Positions 51,051-59,228 of a stretch of DNA of 64,000 nucleotides are shown here, piece by piece. Source of the DNA: Sva-07 sp963728195 (GTDB lineage Bacteria; Actinomycetota; Acidimicrobiia; Acidimicrobiales; Ilumatobacteraceae); NCBI GenBank assembly GCA_963728195.1, contig CAVSIX010000009.1, forward strand, positions 62,001-126,000. Reading direction: 5' to 3'. Positions within the stretch are counted from its first letter, which is position 1. Every line of letters begins with the position of its first letter. The translations under genes and the position numbers were made by a program. The notes beneath the pieces were generated by a model. The model made no database searches. It was not told the DNA's origin and saw nothing but the letters and a program-made list of their open reading frames with translations.

Positions 51051-51224
51051 ATGGGAATGCTGGACACGATCAAGTCGAAGCTGGGCGGAAACAAGACCCA
51101 GGTGAAACAGGGCATCGACAAGACCGCCGATGTCGTCGACGACAAGGCCGGAGCCCACGCGGACAAGGTGCAACAGGGCGCCGAGTTGGCCAAGGACGCC
51201 GTCGACAAGCTTCCCGACGCCTGA
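51051..51224 (+). CDS. MT0933/Rv0909-like small protein (antitoxin family)
   Basis: A 57-residue Lys/Asp-rich amphipathic protein: MGMLDTIKSKLGGNKTQVK, then GIDKTADVVDDKAG and KVQQGAELAKDAVDKLPDA. This matches the MT0933 family, whose Mycobacterium member has been described as an antitoxin. AAGGAGAT stands 6 nt before the ATG, a strong ribosome site. No toxin partner is adjacent, so an antitoxin role here is doubtful; a general stress or CsbD-like role is possible. Confidence 0.72.
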   Translation: MGMLDTIKSKLGGNKTQVKQGIDKTADVVDDKAGAHADKVQQGAELAKDAVDKLPDA

Positions 51225-51256
51225 GGCCCCAGCGGCGAGCCATCGCCGCGACGTCG

Positions 51257-51262
51257 TAGGCT
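51257..51262 (+). promoter_or_regulatory. -10 element TAGGCT of leaderless selA
   Basis: TAGGCT is followed by 7 nt and ATG 51270. Confidence 0.5.
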
Positions 51263-51269
51263 CGCCGCA

Positions 51270-52574
51270 ATGAGTCCACCGGTCGAGCGTCGGCGTCCCC
51301 CGTCGGTCGATGCGCTCGCCCGATCGCTCGCACCGACCGGGCTGCCGCACCCGATCCTCGTCGACATCGCCCGTGCCGCGATCGACGCCGAGGACGTCGA
51401 ATCCGTCGCAGCGCGTGCGGATGCCTTCCGTCGCAGCCTGCTGACCCCGGTCGTCAACGCCACCGGTGTGCTGTTGCACACCAACTTGGGTCGCGCACCG
51501 CTTCGGCACCATCAGGAGGCGACCGCCCAGACGGTGGAGTTCGACCTCGACACCGGGGCGCGCGGGTCGCGCCAGCGAGCTGTCGGGCAGCTGTTCGCGC
51601 GGCTGTGCGGCGCCGAGGCGGCCATCGTCGTCAACAACAACGCTGCCGCCGTGCTCCTCGTGCTCGCCGCGCTCGCTGCGGGTCGAGACGTCCCGGTGAG
51701 CCGGGGCGAGAGCGTGGAGATCGGCGGTTCGTTCCGGGTGCCCGACGTGATGGAACAGTCCGGTGCCCGGCTCGTCGACGTGGGCACGACGAACAGGACC
51801 CGGCTCGACGATTATCGCCGAGCGCTCGCCAAGCCCGGGATCGATGCGTCGATCGTGCTCAAGGTGCACCCGAGCAACTACCGGGTCGAGGGATTCGTCG
51901 AGGACACATCGGTACGTGAACTGGCGACGCTCGGTGTGCCCGTCGTCGCCGACATCGGCAGCGGCCTGATCGATGCATCGTGTCCGTGGCTGTCGGGACC
52001 GCCGCCGGCGTGGCTGGCCGGCGAGCCCGCCGCCCGCCAGACGATCGCCGACGGCGCGGCGATCGTCACCTTCAGCGGCGACAAGTTGCTCGGCGGTCCG
52101 CAGGCGGGAATCATCGCCGGGCGGGCCGATCTGGTCGAGCGCTGCCGGCTGCATCCGCTGGCGCGGGCGTTGCGCCCGGGGGGCCTCGTGCTCAGTGCGC
52201 TCCAGGAGACGGCGATGGCCTATCTCGACAAGCGCGCGGCCGGCGACATCGCCTTCTGGCGGATGGTCGCCGTGCCGCTCGGTTCGCTGCGCTCACGTGC
52301 GGAGGCCGTTGCCGCCTCGGTGTCGGATGTTCACCGGTCAGCGGTCGCCGCACCGATGGAATCGTTGCCCGGCGCCGGGTCGGCCCCGGGCGTCACGATG
52401 CCGTCGTACGGCATCGAGATCGACGGCGACCTGCTGGCGCTGCTGCGTCGCCACGATCCGCCGGTGATCGCCCGCTCACGCGACGACCGGACCCTGCTCG
52501 ATCTGCGATCGGTCGATCCGTCCGACGACACAGCCATCATCGCCGCGCTCACCGCGCCGGCGCGCGCCTCGTGA
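51270..52574 (+). CDS. selA: L-seryl-tRNA(Sec) selenium transferase
   Basis: A 434-residue PLP enzyme that converts seryl-tRNA(Sec) to selenocysteyl-tRNA(Sec) with selenophosphate. Features include TPVVNATGVLLHTNLGRAPL, GARGSRQRAVGQLFARLCGAEAA (NNNAAA follows), VKVHPSNYRVEGF-type segment, ADIGSGL and the PLP lysine in TFSGDKLLGGPQAG near residue 270. Length is normal. GTGA overlap with selB. selD and selC are not found in this window. Confidence 0.94.
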   Translation: MSPPVERRRPPSVDALARSLAPTGLPHPILVDIARAAIDAEDVESVAARADAFRRSLLTPVVNATGVLLHTNLGRAPLRHHQEATAQTVEFDLDTGARGSRQRAVGQLFARLCGAEAAIVVNNNAAAVLLVLAALAAGRDVPVSRGESVEIGGSFRVPDVMEQSGARLVDVGTTNRTRLDDYRRALAKPGIDASIVLKVHPSNYRVEGFVEDTSVRELATLGVPVVADIGSGLIDASCPWLSGPPPAWLAGEPAARQTIADGAAIVTFSGDKLLGGPQAGIIAGRADLVERCRLHPLARALRPGGLVLSALQETAMAYLDKRAAGDIAFWRMVAVPLGSLRSRAEAVAASVSDVHRSAVAAPMESLPGAGSAPGVTMPSYGIEIDGDLLALLRRHDPPVIARSRDDRTLLDLRSVDPSDDTAIIAALTAPARAS

Positions 52575-54283
52575 CGGTCGTCGCCACCGCCGGCCACGTC
52601 GACCACGGCAAGTCGTCGTTGGTGCTGGCGTTGACCGGGACCGATCCCGACCGGTTCGAGGAGGAGAAGCGCCGCGGTCTCACGATCGATCTCGGCTTCG
52701 CCCACACGACGCTCCCCTCGGGTGAAGAGCTCAGCTTCATCGACGTGCCCGGTCACGTGAAGTTCCTGCGCAACATGCTCGCCGGCGTCGGCGGGGTGTC
52801 GGCGTGCGTGTTCGTCGTGGCAGCCACCGAGGGATGGAAGCCGCAGTCCGAGGAGCACCTGCGGATCCTCGAACTGCTGGGCGTCGACGAGGGCATCGTC
52901 GCGCTGACCAAGGCCGACCTCGTCGACGACGACCTGCTGGAACTGGCCCGGATGGACGTCGCCGACCACGTCGCCGGCACGTTCCTCGCCGATGCGCCGG
53001 TCGTCGCGGTGTCGGCGACGACCGGCGCGGGCCTCGACGCGATCCGCCGCGAACTCGACGGTCTGGTGGCACGGACGGCCCGCGCCGGCGACCGGGGGCG
53101 TCCCCGCCTGTGGATCGACCGGGTGTTCGCCGCGAAGGGAAGCGGCACCGTCGTCACCGGCACGTTGACCGGGGGACGGTTGTCGGTCGACCAGGGACTC
53201 GCCGTCGGCGATCGTCCCGTGCGCGTGCGCGGGCTGCAGACCTCGGGACGATCCGTCGACGACATCGGCCCCGGCAACCGCGTCGCGGTCAATCTCGCCG
53301 GCATCGACCACCACGACGTCGCCCGCGGCGACGCACTGGTGCTCACCGACCAGTGGCGACCGACCGATCGCTTCGATGCGTCACTCCACGTGCTCGGCGC
53401 ACTCGACCACGACCTGTCCCGGCGCGGTGCGTTCGTGGCCTACATCGGCTCCGGTGAGCACGCGGTGCGCTTGCGGGTACTCGGCACCGAGGCGCTCGCT
53501 CCCGGCGACGACGGTGCCGTGCGGCTCTTTCTTCCCCGCGCGCTCCCGTTGCTGCCCGGCGACCGGTTCGTGCTGCGCGAATCCGGCCGCGACGAGACGG
53601 TCGGCGGCGGCGAGGTGCTCGACATCGAGCCCGTCCTGCGAGCGTCACGGGCGGCACCCGATCGCACGATCGAACGGGTCGTGCGAGAACGGGGCTGGGT
53701 GCGCGCCGACGACGTCGAGCGGTTGACCGGACAACGCGTCGAGCCGACCGTGGGTCAGTGGTTGACGACCGCCGAGGAACTGGCGGCGATGCGGACGGCA
53801 CTCGTCGAGCGGGTCGCTGACGCCGGGGCACTCGGCGTCGACCTCGCATCGTTCGACGACCGCGAACGCGCCGTGCTCGCAACGATCGACGAGGTCGTCG
53901 TCGATGCCTCGGCGGTGCGCGCCGCTGACGTCGTCGATCCGTTCGTCGACCATCCCTACCTCGACGTGGCGCGGTCGGGTGGGTTCACCCCATCACAGCC
54001 CGACGAGGTCGACCGTGGGGAACTACGCGAACTGGTGCGCCGCGGTCATCTGATCGCTCGTGACGGCGTGTACTTCCACGCCGACACCGTCGATGCGGCC
54101 GCCCGACTGGCGGCACAGCTGCTGGCCGTGTCGCCGCAGGGCTTCACGGTGGCCGAGTTCCGCGATGCGACGGGTGCGAGCCGCAAGTTCGTGCTCCCGC
54201 TGGTGGCCGAGCTCGACGCCCGGGGCATCACCCGACGCCGCAACGACGTCCGGATCGCCGGTCCCCGCCTCCCCGACGCGTGA
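52571..54283 (+). CDS. selB: Selenocysteine-specific elongation factor
   Basis: A 570-residue GTPase. G1 GHVDHGKSSL, G3 DVPGHVKF and G4 TKAD are near residues 8, 53 and 108. EF-Tu-like domains 2-3 follow (GSGTVVTGTLTGG), then winged-helix repeats (about residues 370-570) that bind the SECIS RNA; the last, GFTVAEFRDATGASRKFVLPLVAELD, is well kept. It is slightly shorter than E. coli SelB (614). GTG start overlaps selA by 4 bp. Presence of selAB means at least one selenoprotein gene is expected elsewhere in the genome. Confidence 0.94.
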   Translation: MTVVATAGHVDHGKSSLVLALTGTDPDRFEEEKRRGLTIDLGFAHTTLPSGEELSFIDVPGHVKFLRNMLAGVGGVSACVFVVAATEGWKPQSEEHLRILELLGVDEGIVALTKADLVDDDLLELARMDVADHVAGTFLADAPVVAVSATTGAGLDAIRRELDGLVARTARAGDRGRPRLWIDRVFAAKGSGTVVTGTLTGGRLSVDQGLAVGDRPVRVRGLQTSGRSVDDIGPGNRVAVNLAGIDHHDVARGDALVLTDQWRPTDRFDASLHVLGALDHDLSRRGAFVAYIGSGEHAVRLRVLGTEALAPGDDGAVRLFLPRALPLLPGDRFVLRESGRDETVGGGEVLDIEPVLRASRAAPDRTIERVVRERGWVRADDVERLTGQRVEPTVGQWLTTAEELAAMRTALVERVADAGALGVDLASFDDRERAVLATIDEVVVDASAVRAADVVDPFVDHPYLDVARSGGFTPSQPDEVDRGELRELVRRGHLIARDGVYFHADTVDAAARLAAQLLAVSPQGFTVAEFRDATGASRKFVLPLVAELDARGITRRRNDVRIAGPRLPDA

Positions 54284-54344
54284 GTCCGGCCGGAATCGTG
54301 GCGGGGGTCAGGGTCGGTTCGGATGGTGACGGCTGCAGTTCGCG

Positions 54345-55742
54345 TCAGGTGGCGTCGGCAGGTTCGGTCGCGTCGGCGTCCGACGGCTTCTTGCGCATCT
54401 CGCGGTAGTCACGGGCGGCACCCTCGAGCGGTTCGACATCGAGCGTCACACCGTCGATGGCGGCGACGCGGACCGGTTCGCCGGCGGCGATCGGCGTCGC
54501 ACGGTTGGTGCGCGCTCGCCACGTGGCCGAACCGACGGTGACCATGCCTTCGGGGTCGATGGCGTCGATCGCCGCGCCCTCCTGGCCGATCATCCACTCG
54601 CGCCCGATCGTCGGGGTGGCGAAACGCGTCCGCACCATCGACGGCATGCCCACGATGAACGTCAGCGTGATGCCGCCGATGCCGGCGATCAGTGCGAGCC
54701 ACGACGGCCGCATCGACGATCCGGGGATCGGCTCGAACAGGAACCAGCTGCCGACGATGGTCAGGACGATGCCCACTCCGGTCCAGAACCGCGGGATCCC
54801 CACCTGCACGTCGACGGCGAACGCGATCATCGCGATCATGATGAGCGCGAGCGCCCACGTGCGCGTGGGCAGCACCGCCAGGCCGGTGAACGCCAGCACC
54901 GTGCACACCGCACCGACCGCACCGGCGATGCCCACACCGGCGGTGAAGAACTCGAAGATCAACAGGGCGAGGCCGGTCAAGAGCAGCAGGTACGCAACCG
55001 GCGGGCTGGCGACGGTGTGGAAGAGCTGGTCGACGAGCGTCAGCTTCGCGAAGCGGACGACCGACACCGTGTCGAACCGGGTCGATCCGTCGTCGAGGAC
55101 CGTGAGCTCGGTGGTGACCAGAACGACGCCGCCCTCCTCGTAGCCGTCCATGGCGGCGACCATGTTGGTGATCGTCGGGATCCCCTCGTCGTCGATCCGC
55201 TGCTTGAACACGTCGAGCGTGCGGGCGTCGGACAGGCCGACCGAGCCGTTGCGGAGCCGCTCCTCGGCGACGCCGAAGTCGACCGACACGCCCTCGGGCA
55301 GCCCCGGCGGGTCGAGGGGGACGCCGATGTAGCCGACCCGCGCACCTGGCGCCATGCCGGTGACATCCGCCACGGCGAGCATCTGGGCGGCGGTCCCGTA
55401 GAAACGAGCGCCGCTCGGCCCCACCCAGATTCCGATCGGCACGGGGGCGTCGGCGATGCGCACCAGCAGATCGCCGACGATGTCGTCGTCGACCACGGTG
55501 CCATCGCTGTTGACCTGGAGAATCAATGCCTGAGAACCGTCACGCACCGCCCGGTCGATCGCCTCGTCGATCGCGTCGACGAGGATCGGGTCGACGTAGC
55601 CGCTGACCTGCAGTACGTCGATGCGTCCGACGTCAGCGGTGGTGTCCGAGCCGGTGTCGGCACCGTCTTGGGCCTGGACGCCGGGGCCGAACAGTGTGAG
55701 CCCGGCCACCAGCGTGAGCATGCCGATCGCTAGTCTTCGCAC
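54345..55742 (-). CDS. NfeD-family protein with ClpP-like protease domain
   Basis: A 465-residue protein. Signal peptide (VRRLAIGMLTLVAGLTLFG to VQA), then a ClpP-class domain (IDVLQVSGYVDPILVDAIDEAI, ALILQVNSDG, IGIWVGPSGARFYG with the Ser, MAPGARVGY), about five helices, and a C-terminal OB fold (IGQEGAAIDAIDPEGMVTVGSATWRART). NfeD proteins are membrane-bound and work with SPFH/flotillin partners, not found here. GTG 55742 has GGAGG 5 nt before it, located inside the first codons of the divergent ArsA gene. Confidence 0.86.
   Translation of the reverse strand: MRRLAIGMLTLVAGLTLFGPGVQAQDGADTGSDTTADVGRIDVLQVSGYVDPILVDAIDEAIDRAVRDGSQALILQVNSDGTVVDDDIVGDLLVRIADAPVPIGIWVGPSGARFYGTAAQMLAVADVTGMAPGARVGYIGVPLDPPGLPEGVSVDFGVAEERLRNGSVGLSDARTLDVFKQRIDDEGIPTITNMVAAMDGYEEGGVVLVTTELTVLDDGSTRFDTVSVVRFAKLTLVDQLFHTVASPPVAYLLLLTGLALLIFEFFTAGVGIAGAVGAVCTVLAFTGLAVLPTRTWALALIMIAMIAFAVDVQVGIPRFWTGVGIVLTIVGSWFLFEPIPGSSMRPSWLALIAGIGGITLTFIVGMPSMVRTRFATPTIGREWMIGQEGAAIDAIDPEGMVTVGSATWRARTNRATPIAAGEPVRVAAIDGVTLDVEPLEGAARDYREMRKKPSDADATEPADAT
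55731..55736 (+). promoter_or_regulatory. -10 element TAGTCT of the ArsA-like gene, inside nfeD
   Basis: TAGTCT is 8 nt before GTG 55745 and lies within codons 3-4 of nfeD on the other strand. Confidence 0.5.
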
Positions 55743-55744
55743 AG

Positions 55745-56647
55745 GTGCCTCCAGAGAGCGAGTTCCCGCTGCAGTCGTTGACTGCTGCCCGCGTCGTCGT
55801 GGTGGCGGGCAAGGGCGGTGTGGGGAAGACCACGGTAACGGCTGTGATCGCCCGTGCCGCATCGGATGCGGGCCGGCGCGTGCTCGTCGTGGAACTCGAC
55901 GGCAAGCCGGCGCTGGCCGACCTGCTGCCGGACATCGACGTCCTGGCCATCTCGGCGCCCGAAGCGCTCGACGAGTACCTGCGCGATCACGGGTTCGCCC
56001 GCATCGCGAAGCGGCTCAACCGCACCGGTGTCATCGACGTCGTCGGCACCGCCGCACCCGGCATCGACGACATCGTGGTACTCGGCAAGATCAAGCAGCT
56101 GGAGCGCTCCGGCGACTACGACCTGGTCGTGGTCGACGGGCCGGCCGCCGGCCACGCCATCACGTTCCTGATGTCCGCCGCCGGCCTGGCCGACGCCGTC
56201 AGCTCCGGGCCGGTGCGGGCGCAGGCCGACGAGGTGCTCGAGCTCCTGCACGATCCGAAGCGATGTCAGGTGGTCCTCGTCACCCTGCCCGAGACGACAC
56301 CGGTCAACGAGGTGGTCGAGACCGCGTTCGCCCTCGAGGACGAGGTCGGTGTCCAACTCGGCCCGGTGGTCGTCAACGGCGTCGACGTGGGCGACCTGCT
56401 CCCCGACGACGACACCGTCCGGCGCACCGTTGCCGACCTCGACGAAGCGACCGCCCAGGCGTTGCTCGACGCCGTCGCGTTCCGGCGCTCCCGCCGGGCG
56501 ATGGAGGCGGGCGAGATCGAACGCCTCGGCACCGAGTTGCCGATCCCCGAGGTGACCCTGCCCGCGCTGCGGGTGGCCGGGCTCACCGCTTCGGACATCG
56601 AGCAGCTGGCCGGCACACTGCGAATCGACCCGGGCGCACCGGCGTGA
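55745..56647 (+). CDS. ArsA/Get3-like ATPase (first of a pair)
   Basis: A 300-residue ATPase with deviant Walker A AGKGGVGKTTVTAV near residue 22, switch I region VVELDGKPALADLL, and DLVVVDGPAAGHAITFL near residue 126. It resembles the N-terminal ArsA partner of mycobacterial Rv3679/Rv3680, a pair with Get3-like fold. It probably works with the next gene as a heteromer in handling membrane or anionic clients. The role is not proven. GTG start is only 2 bp from the divergent nfeD start. Confidence 0.82.
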   Translation: MPPESEFPLQSLTAARVVVVAGKGGVGKTTVTAVIARAASDAGRRVLVVELDGKPALADLLPDIDVLAISAPEALDEYLRDHGFARIAKRLNRTGVIDVVGTAAPGIDDIVVLGKIKQLERSGDYDLVVVDGPAAGHAITFLMSAAGLADAVSSGPVRAQADEVLELLHDPKRCQVVLVTLPETTPVNEVVETAFALEDEVGVQLGPVVVNGVDVGDLLPDDDTVRRTVADLDEATAQALLDAVAFRRSRRAMEAGEIERLGTELPIPEVTLPALRVAGLTASDIEQLAGTLRIDPGAPA

Positions 56648-57804
56648 GCACCCGTGATCGAGTGGATCCCACGCCGGCGACGGCGCCGGACGGCGATGTG
56701 ATCGACGCGTCCACCGTGATCGTGTGCTGCGGCTCGGGTGGCGTCGGCAAGACGACGACGGCGGCGGTGCTCGGGCTGGAGGCAGCCCGCCGCGGGCGGC
56801 GTGCCGTGGTGGTCACGATCGACCCGGCACGGCGGCTGGCCGATGCGCTCGGCTTGGAGGACGGCCTGGCGTCGGAGCCGCAGCGGATCGACCTCGACCT
56901 CGACGGCTCATGGGCACCCGGCGGCGAACTGTGGGCGATGATGCTCGACACGGCAGCGACGTTCGATGGCCTGGTGCGTCGCCACGCGGAGTCCGAGGAG
57001 CAGATCGAACGCATCCTGACCAACCGCTTCTACCGCAACATCGCCGGCGCCCTGAGTGGCACGCAGGAGTACATGGCCGCCGAGACGCTGCACGAACTCC
57101 ACGGCGACGGCCGCTTCGACCTGGTGATCGTCGACACGCCACCGAGTCGTAACGCCCTCGACTTCCTCGAGGCGCCGGGTGTGCTCGCCCGATTCCTCGA
57201 CCACCGGTTGTTCCGGCTGTTGATGCTGCCGACGCGTGGTGGTCTGAAGGTGATCGGCACCGCGACGCAGCCGGTGCTCCGGGCGATCGGCAAGGTCGTC
57301 GGCTCGGACGTCCTGGCCGACTCGGTTGCGTTCTTCCAGGCGTTCGCCGGCATGGAGACCGGCTTTCGCGAGCGTGCCGACGACGTCGTGCGCCTGATCC
57401 GTGCCCCCGAGACGTCGTTCGTCGTCGTCGCCGCACCCCGCCACGACACGATCGACGAGGCGGTGTGGTTCGCAGATCAACTGATCGAACAGGGCGTGGG
57501 TGTCACCTCGGCGATCGTCAACCGGACCCACCCGGAGTTCGGAGTCGGCACGGCCGCGGACGCCGCCGACCGTGCGGGCGAGGCGCGCCGCCGCGACGAC
57601 GAGGTGCTCGCTGCGTTGTGGGACAACGTGGCGGCGCTGCGCACGTTGCGCGAGCTGGAACTCGGGGTGATCGCACCGCTCGCCGACGTCGTGGGTGGTG
57701 ATCGTCTCGTCGTGCTGCCGCTGCTCGACGGTGACGTCCACGACCTCGACGGACTGATGGTGATCGCCGGTCATCTCTTCGACCATCCGGTCGTCGACGG
57801 GTAG
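56644..57804 (+). CDS. ArsA/Get3-like ATPase (second of a pair)
   Basis: A 386-residue ATPase. The P-loop reads CGSGGVGKTTTAAVLGL, so the signature lysine of deviant Walker A (GKGGVGKT) is Ser here, as seen in one member of the mycobacterial pair. Switch regions TIDPARRLADALG and VDTPPSRNALDFL are present, and a helical insert (RILTNRFYRNIAGALSGTQEYMAAE) fits the client-binding subdomain of Get3/ArsA. GTGA overlap with the first ATPase predicts a complex. Confidence 0.83.
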   Translation: MSTRDRVDPTPATAPDGDVIDASTVIVCCGSGGVGKTTTAAVLGLEAARRGRRAVVVTIDPARRLADALGLEDGLASEPQRIDLDLDGSWAPGGELWAMMLDTAATFDGLVRRHAESEEQIERILTNRFYRNIAGALSGTQEYMAAETLHELHGDGRFDLVIVDTPPSRNALDFLEAPGVLARFLDHRLFRLLMLPTRGGLKVIGTATQPVLRAIGKVVGSDVLADSVAFFQAFAGMETGFRERADDVVRLIRAPETSFVVVAAPRHDTIDEAVWFADQLIEQGVGVTSAIVNRTHPEFGVGTAADAADRAGEARRRDDEVLAALWDNVAALRTLRELELGVIAPLADVVGGDRLVVLPLLDGDVHDLDGLMVIAGHLFDHPVVDG

Positions 57805-57807
57805 CGT
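57802..57807 (+). promoter_or_regulatory. -10 element TAGCGT of the receiver-protein gene
   Basis: TAGCGT spans the previous stop codon and is followed by 7 nt and GTG 57815. Confidence 0.45.
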
Positions 57808-57814
57808 CTGGGGC

Positions 57815-58294
57815 GTGCACATCCTGCTTGCCTCCGATGCCGACTGGATCGTCGACGACGTGATCGCTGCGCTCGGCGACGACGACGTCCACTTCGCCGT
57901 GTGTCGAGAGGGCCGTGTCGTGTCGCGTCAGGTCGCGCAGCGCCTGCCCGACCTCGCGATCCTCGACCTGCAGATCGGGTCGATGGGCGCGATGGCGGTG
58001 ACGATGTCGTTGCGGCTCGACGAGTCCGCAGGTGTGATCGGCCACGTCCCGGTCCTGATGCTGCTCGACCGCCGCGCCGACCTCCATCTCGCCCGGCGCA
58101 GTGGCGCCGAAGGCTGGCTGGTCAAGCCGCTCGATGCGCTGCGCCTCCGCCGTGCCACCGATGCGATCCTCGCCGGTGGCGTCTACACCGAAGGGCTGGC
58201 GTCCGACGCCGCACCGGTCGAGCCGATGGTGCCGCTGCCGGAAACTTCCTCGGTCGACGAACCGGCAGAGGAAGAACCGGCCACCGCTGGATAG
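57815..58294 (+). CDS. single-domain response-regulator-like protein
   Basis: A 159-residue protein with a CheY-like receiver fold: acidic SDADW at the N-terminus, phospho-Asp candidate in LAILDLQIGS, VLMLLDRRADL and the Lys in GWLVKPLDALRL. A disordered Glu/Pro/Ala tail follows from about residue 125. There is no output domain and no kinase nearby. It is downstream of the ArsA-like pair but has its own -10. Function unknown. Confidence 0.75.
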   Translation: MHILLASDADWIVDDVIAALGDDDVHFAVCREGRVVSRQVAQRLPDLAILDLQIGSMGAMAVTMSLRLDESAGVIGHVPVLMLLDRRADLHLARRSGAEGWLVKPLDALRLRRATDAILAGGVYTEGLASDAAPVEPMVPLPETSSVDEPAEEEPATAG

Positions 58295-58309
58295 CATGGC
58301 CAGCCGCTA

Positions 58310-58387
58310 CGGGGTGTAGCGCAGCTTGGTTAGCGCGCCACGTTCGGGACGTGGAGGCCGGAGGTTCAAATCCTCTCACCCCGACCA
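58310..58387 (+). tRNA. tRNA-Pro (anticodon CGG)
   Basis: The acceptor stem is CGGGGTG/CACCCCG, the D stem GCGC/GCGC, and the anticodon stem CCACG/CGTGG around loop TTCGGGA, which gives anticodon CGG. The T stem is GGAGG/CCTCT (one mismatch) with loop TTCAAAT. Discriminator A58384 is followed by an encoded CCA (58385-58387). Confidence 0.95.
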
Positions 58388-58445
58388 ACGGCCTCCCAGA
58401 GGTCTGTGCAGGCGGCGCACCCCGGCTGTGGTCGGTCGGCCCGTG

Positions 58446-58865
58446 ATGCCGGTGTGCTCCTCGGCCCTGCGTCAGCTGCCGCATCCGTTTCCCCACACCG
58501 CTCGAGCACGGGTGCGTGCCGACCGCTCGGCACTCGACCAGATCATCGACGCCGAGATCGCCGATCGACGGGCACATCCGAGCGGCGACCCGCTCGACGT
58601 CCTCGAGACGCTCGTCGCCGACGGCTCGCTCAGCGACGCCGAGATCCGCGATCAGGTCGCCACGCTGATCGGTGCGGGTTACGACACGACGTCGGCTTCG
58701 TTGGCGTGGATCCACTGCGATTCGATGGAACTGACGTTGATCCTGGCTCGGCTCGCGCAGCGCCTCGACCTCACATCGGTCTCGTCGGAGGTCCCCGCAC
58801 CGGTCGGCATGGTCGTCAACCGATCATCGGGTGGTGTACCGATGCAAGTGAAACGTCGGAGCTGA
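58446..58865 (+). pseudogene. cytochrome P450 remnant with internal deletion
   Basis: The 139-codon frame joins two distant parts of a bacterial P450. SALDQIIDAEIADRRAH and LSDAEIRDQVATLIGAGYDTTSASLAW are the region up to helix I with the oxygen-activating acid/Thr. It runs directly into MELTLILARLAQRLDLT and APVGMVVNRSSGGVPMQVKRR, the last 50 residues. About 150 residues with the ExxR motif and heme-binding Cys loop are missing, as is the N-terminal half. It cannot bind heme. It starts about 60 bp after tRNA-Pro. The frame remains open, which suggests a clean deletion. Confidence 0.85.
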
Positions 58866-58884
58866 CGGCCTCCTGCCGCGTCCG

Positions 58885-59058
58885 TCAGGCCGCGTTTCGA
58901 GCGTGACGTCGCCTCGTGCGCGCTCGCCGTTCCACCACTTCGCTGATGGCGAGCACGACAACAGCGGCGATCAGTCCTGCCAGCCACCCGAGAACGAGCC
59001 AGCCGAGCACGCCGACACCGATGACCACTGCGAGCCAGATCAGGTTTCGTTTCGACAC
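58885..59058 (-). CDS. small membrane protein (57 aa)
   Basis: Unrecognised. GTG 59058 has AGGAG 5 nt before it. The product has two close hydrophobic helices (LIWLAVVIGVGVLGWLVLGW and LAGLIAAVVVLAI) and a very basic tail ERRARTRRRHARNAA. Such small basic hairpin proteins often sit in the cytoplasmic membrane. It is divergent from the NERD helicase across 170 bp with no other visible feature. Confidence 0.6.
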   Translation of the reverse strand: MSKRNLIWLAVVIGVGVLGWLVLGWLAGLIAAVVVLAISEVVERRARTRRRHARNAA

Positions 59059-59228
59059 GTGGGCTCCTCTCCTCGTCCGGTGCGAAAGCGTGTCACGTGA
59101 AGGGGCTCCTGACGGGCATGGTCGAGTGGTTCGACGCCGTACGGGCACTCGATGTGGCACAAGTTGCTCAAGTCGCCTGCCGGTGGTGCCGATGACAGCG
59201 CGTCTGCCTGCCCGAACGGAGCGCTCCC

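Noticed and set aside
51051..51224. toxin-antitoxin pair with a neighbouring gene
   Set aside because: The MT0933-like protein has no adjacent toxin-sized frame; the neighbours are a peptidase and selA.
54284..54344. possible tRNA-Sec gene next to selB
   Set aside because: No 90-nt cloverleaf with a UCA anticodon and long variable arm can be drawn here or in the other gaps near selAB.
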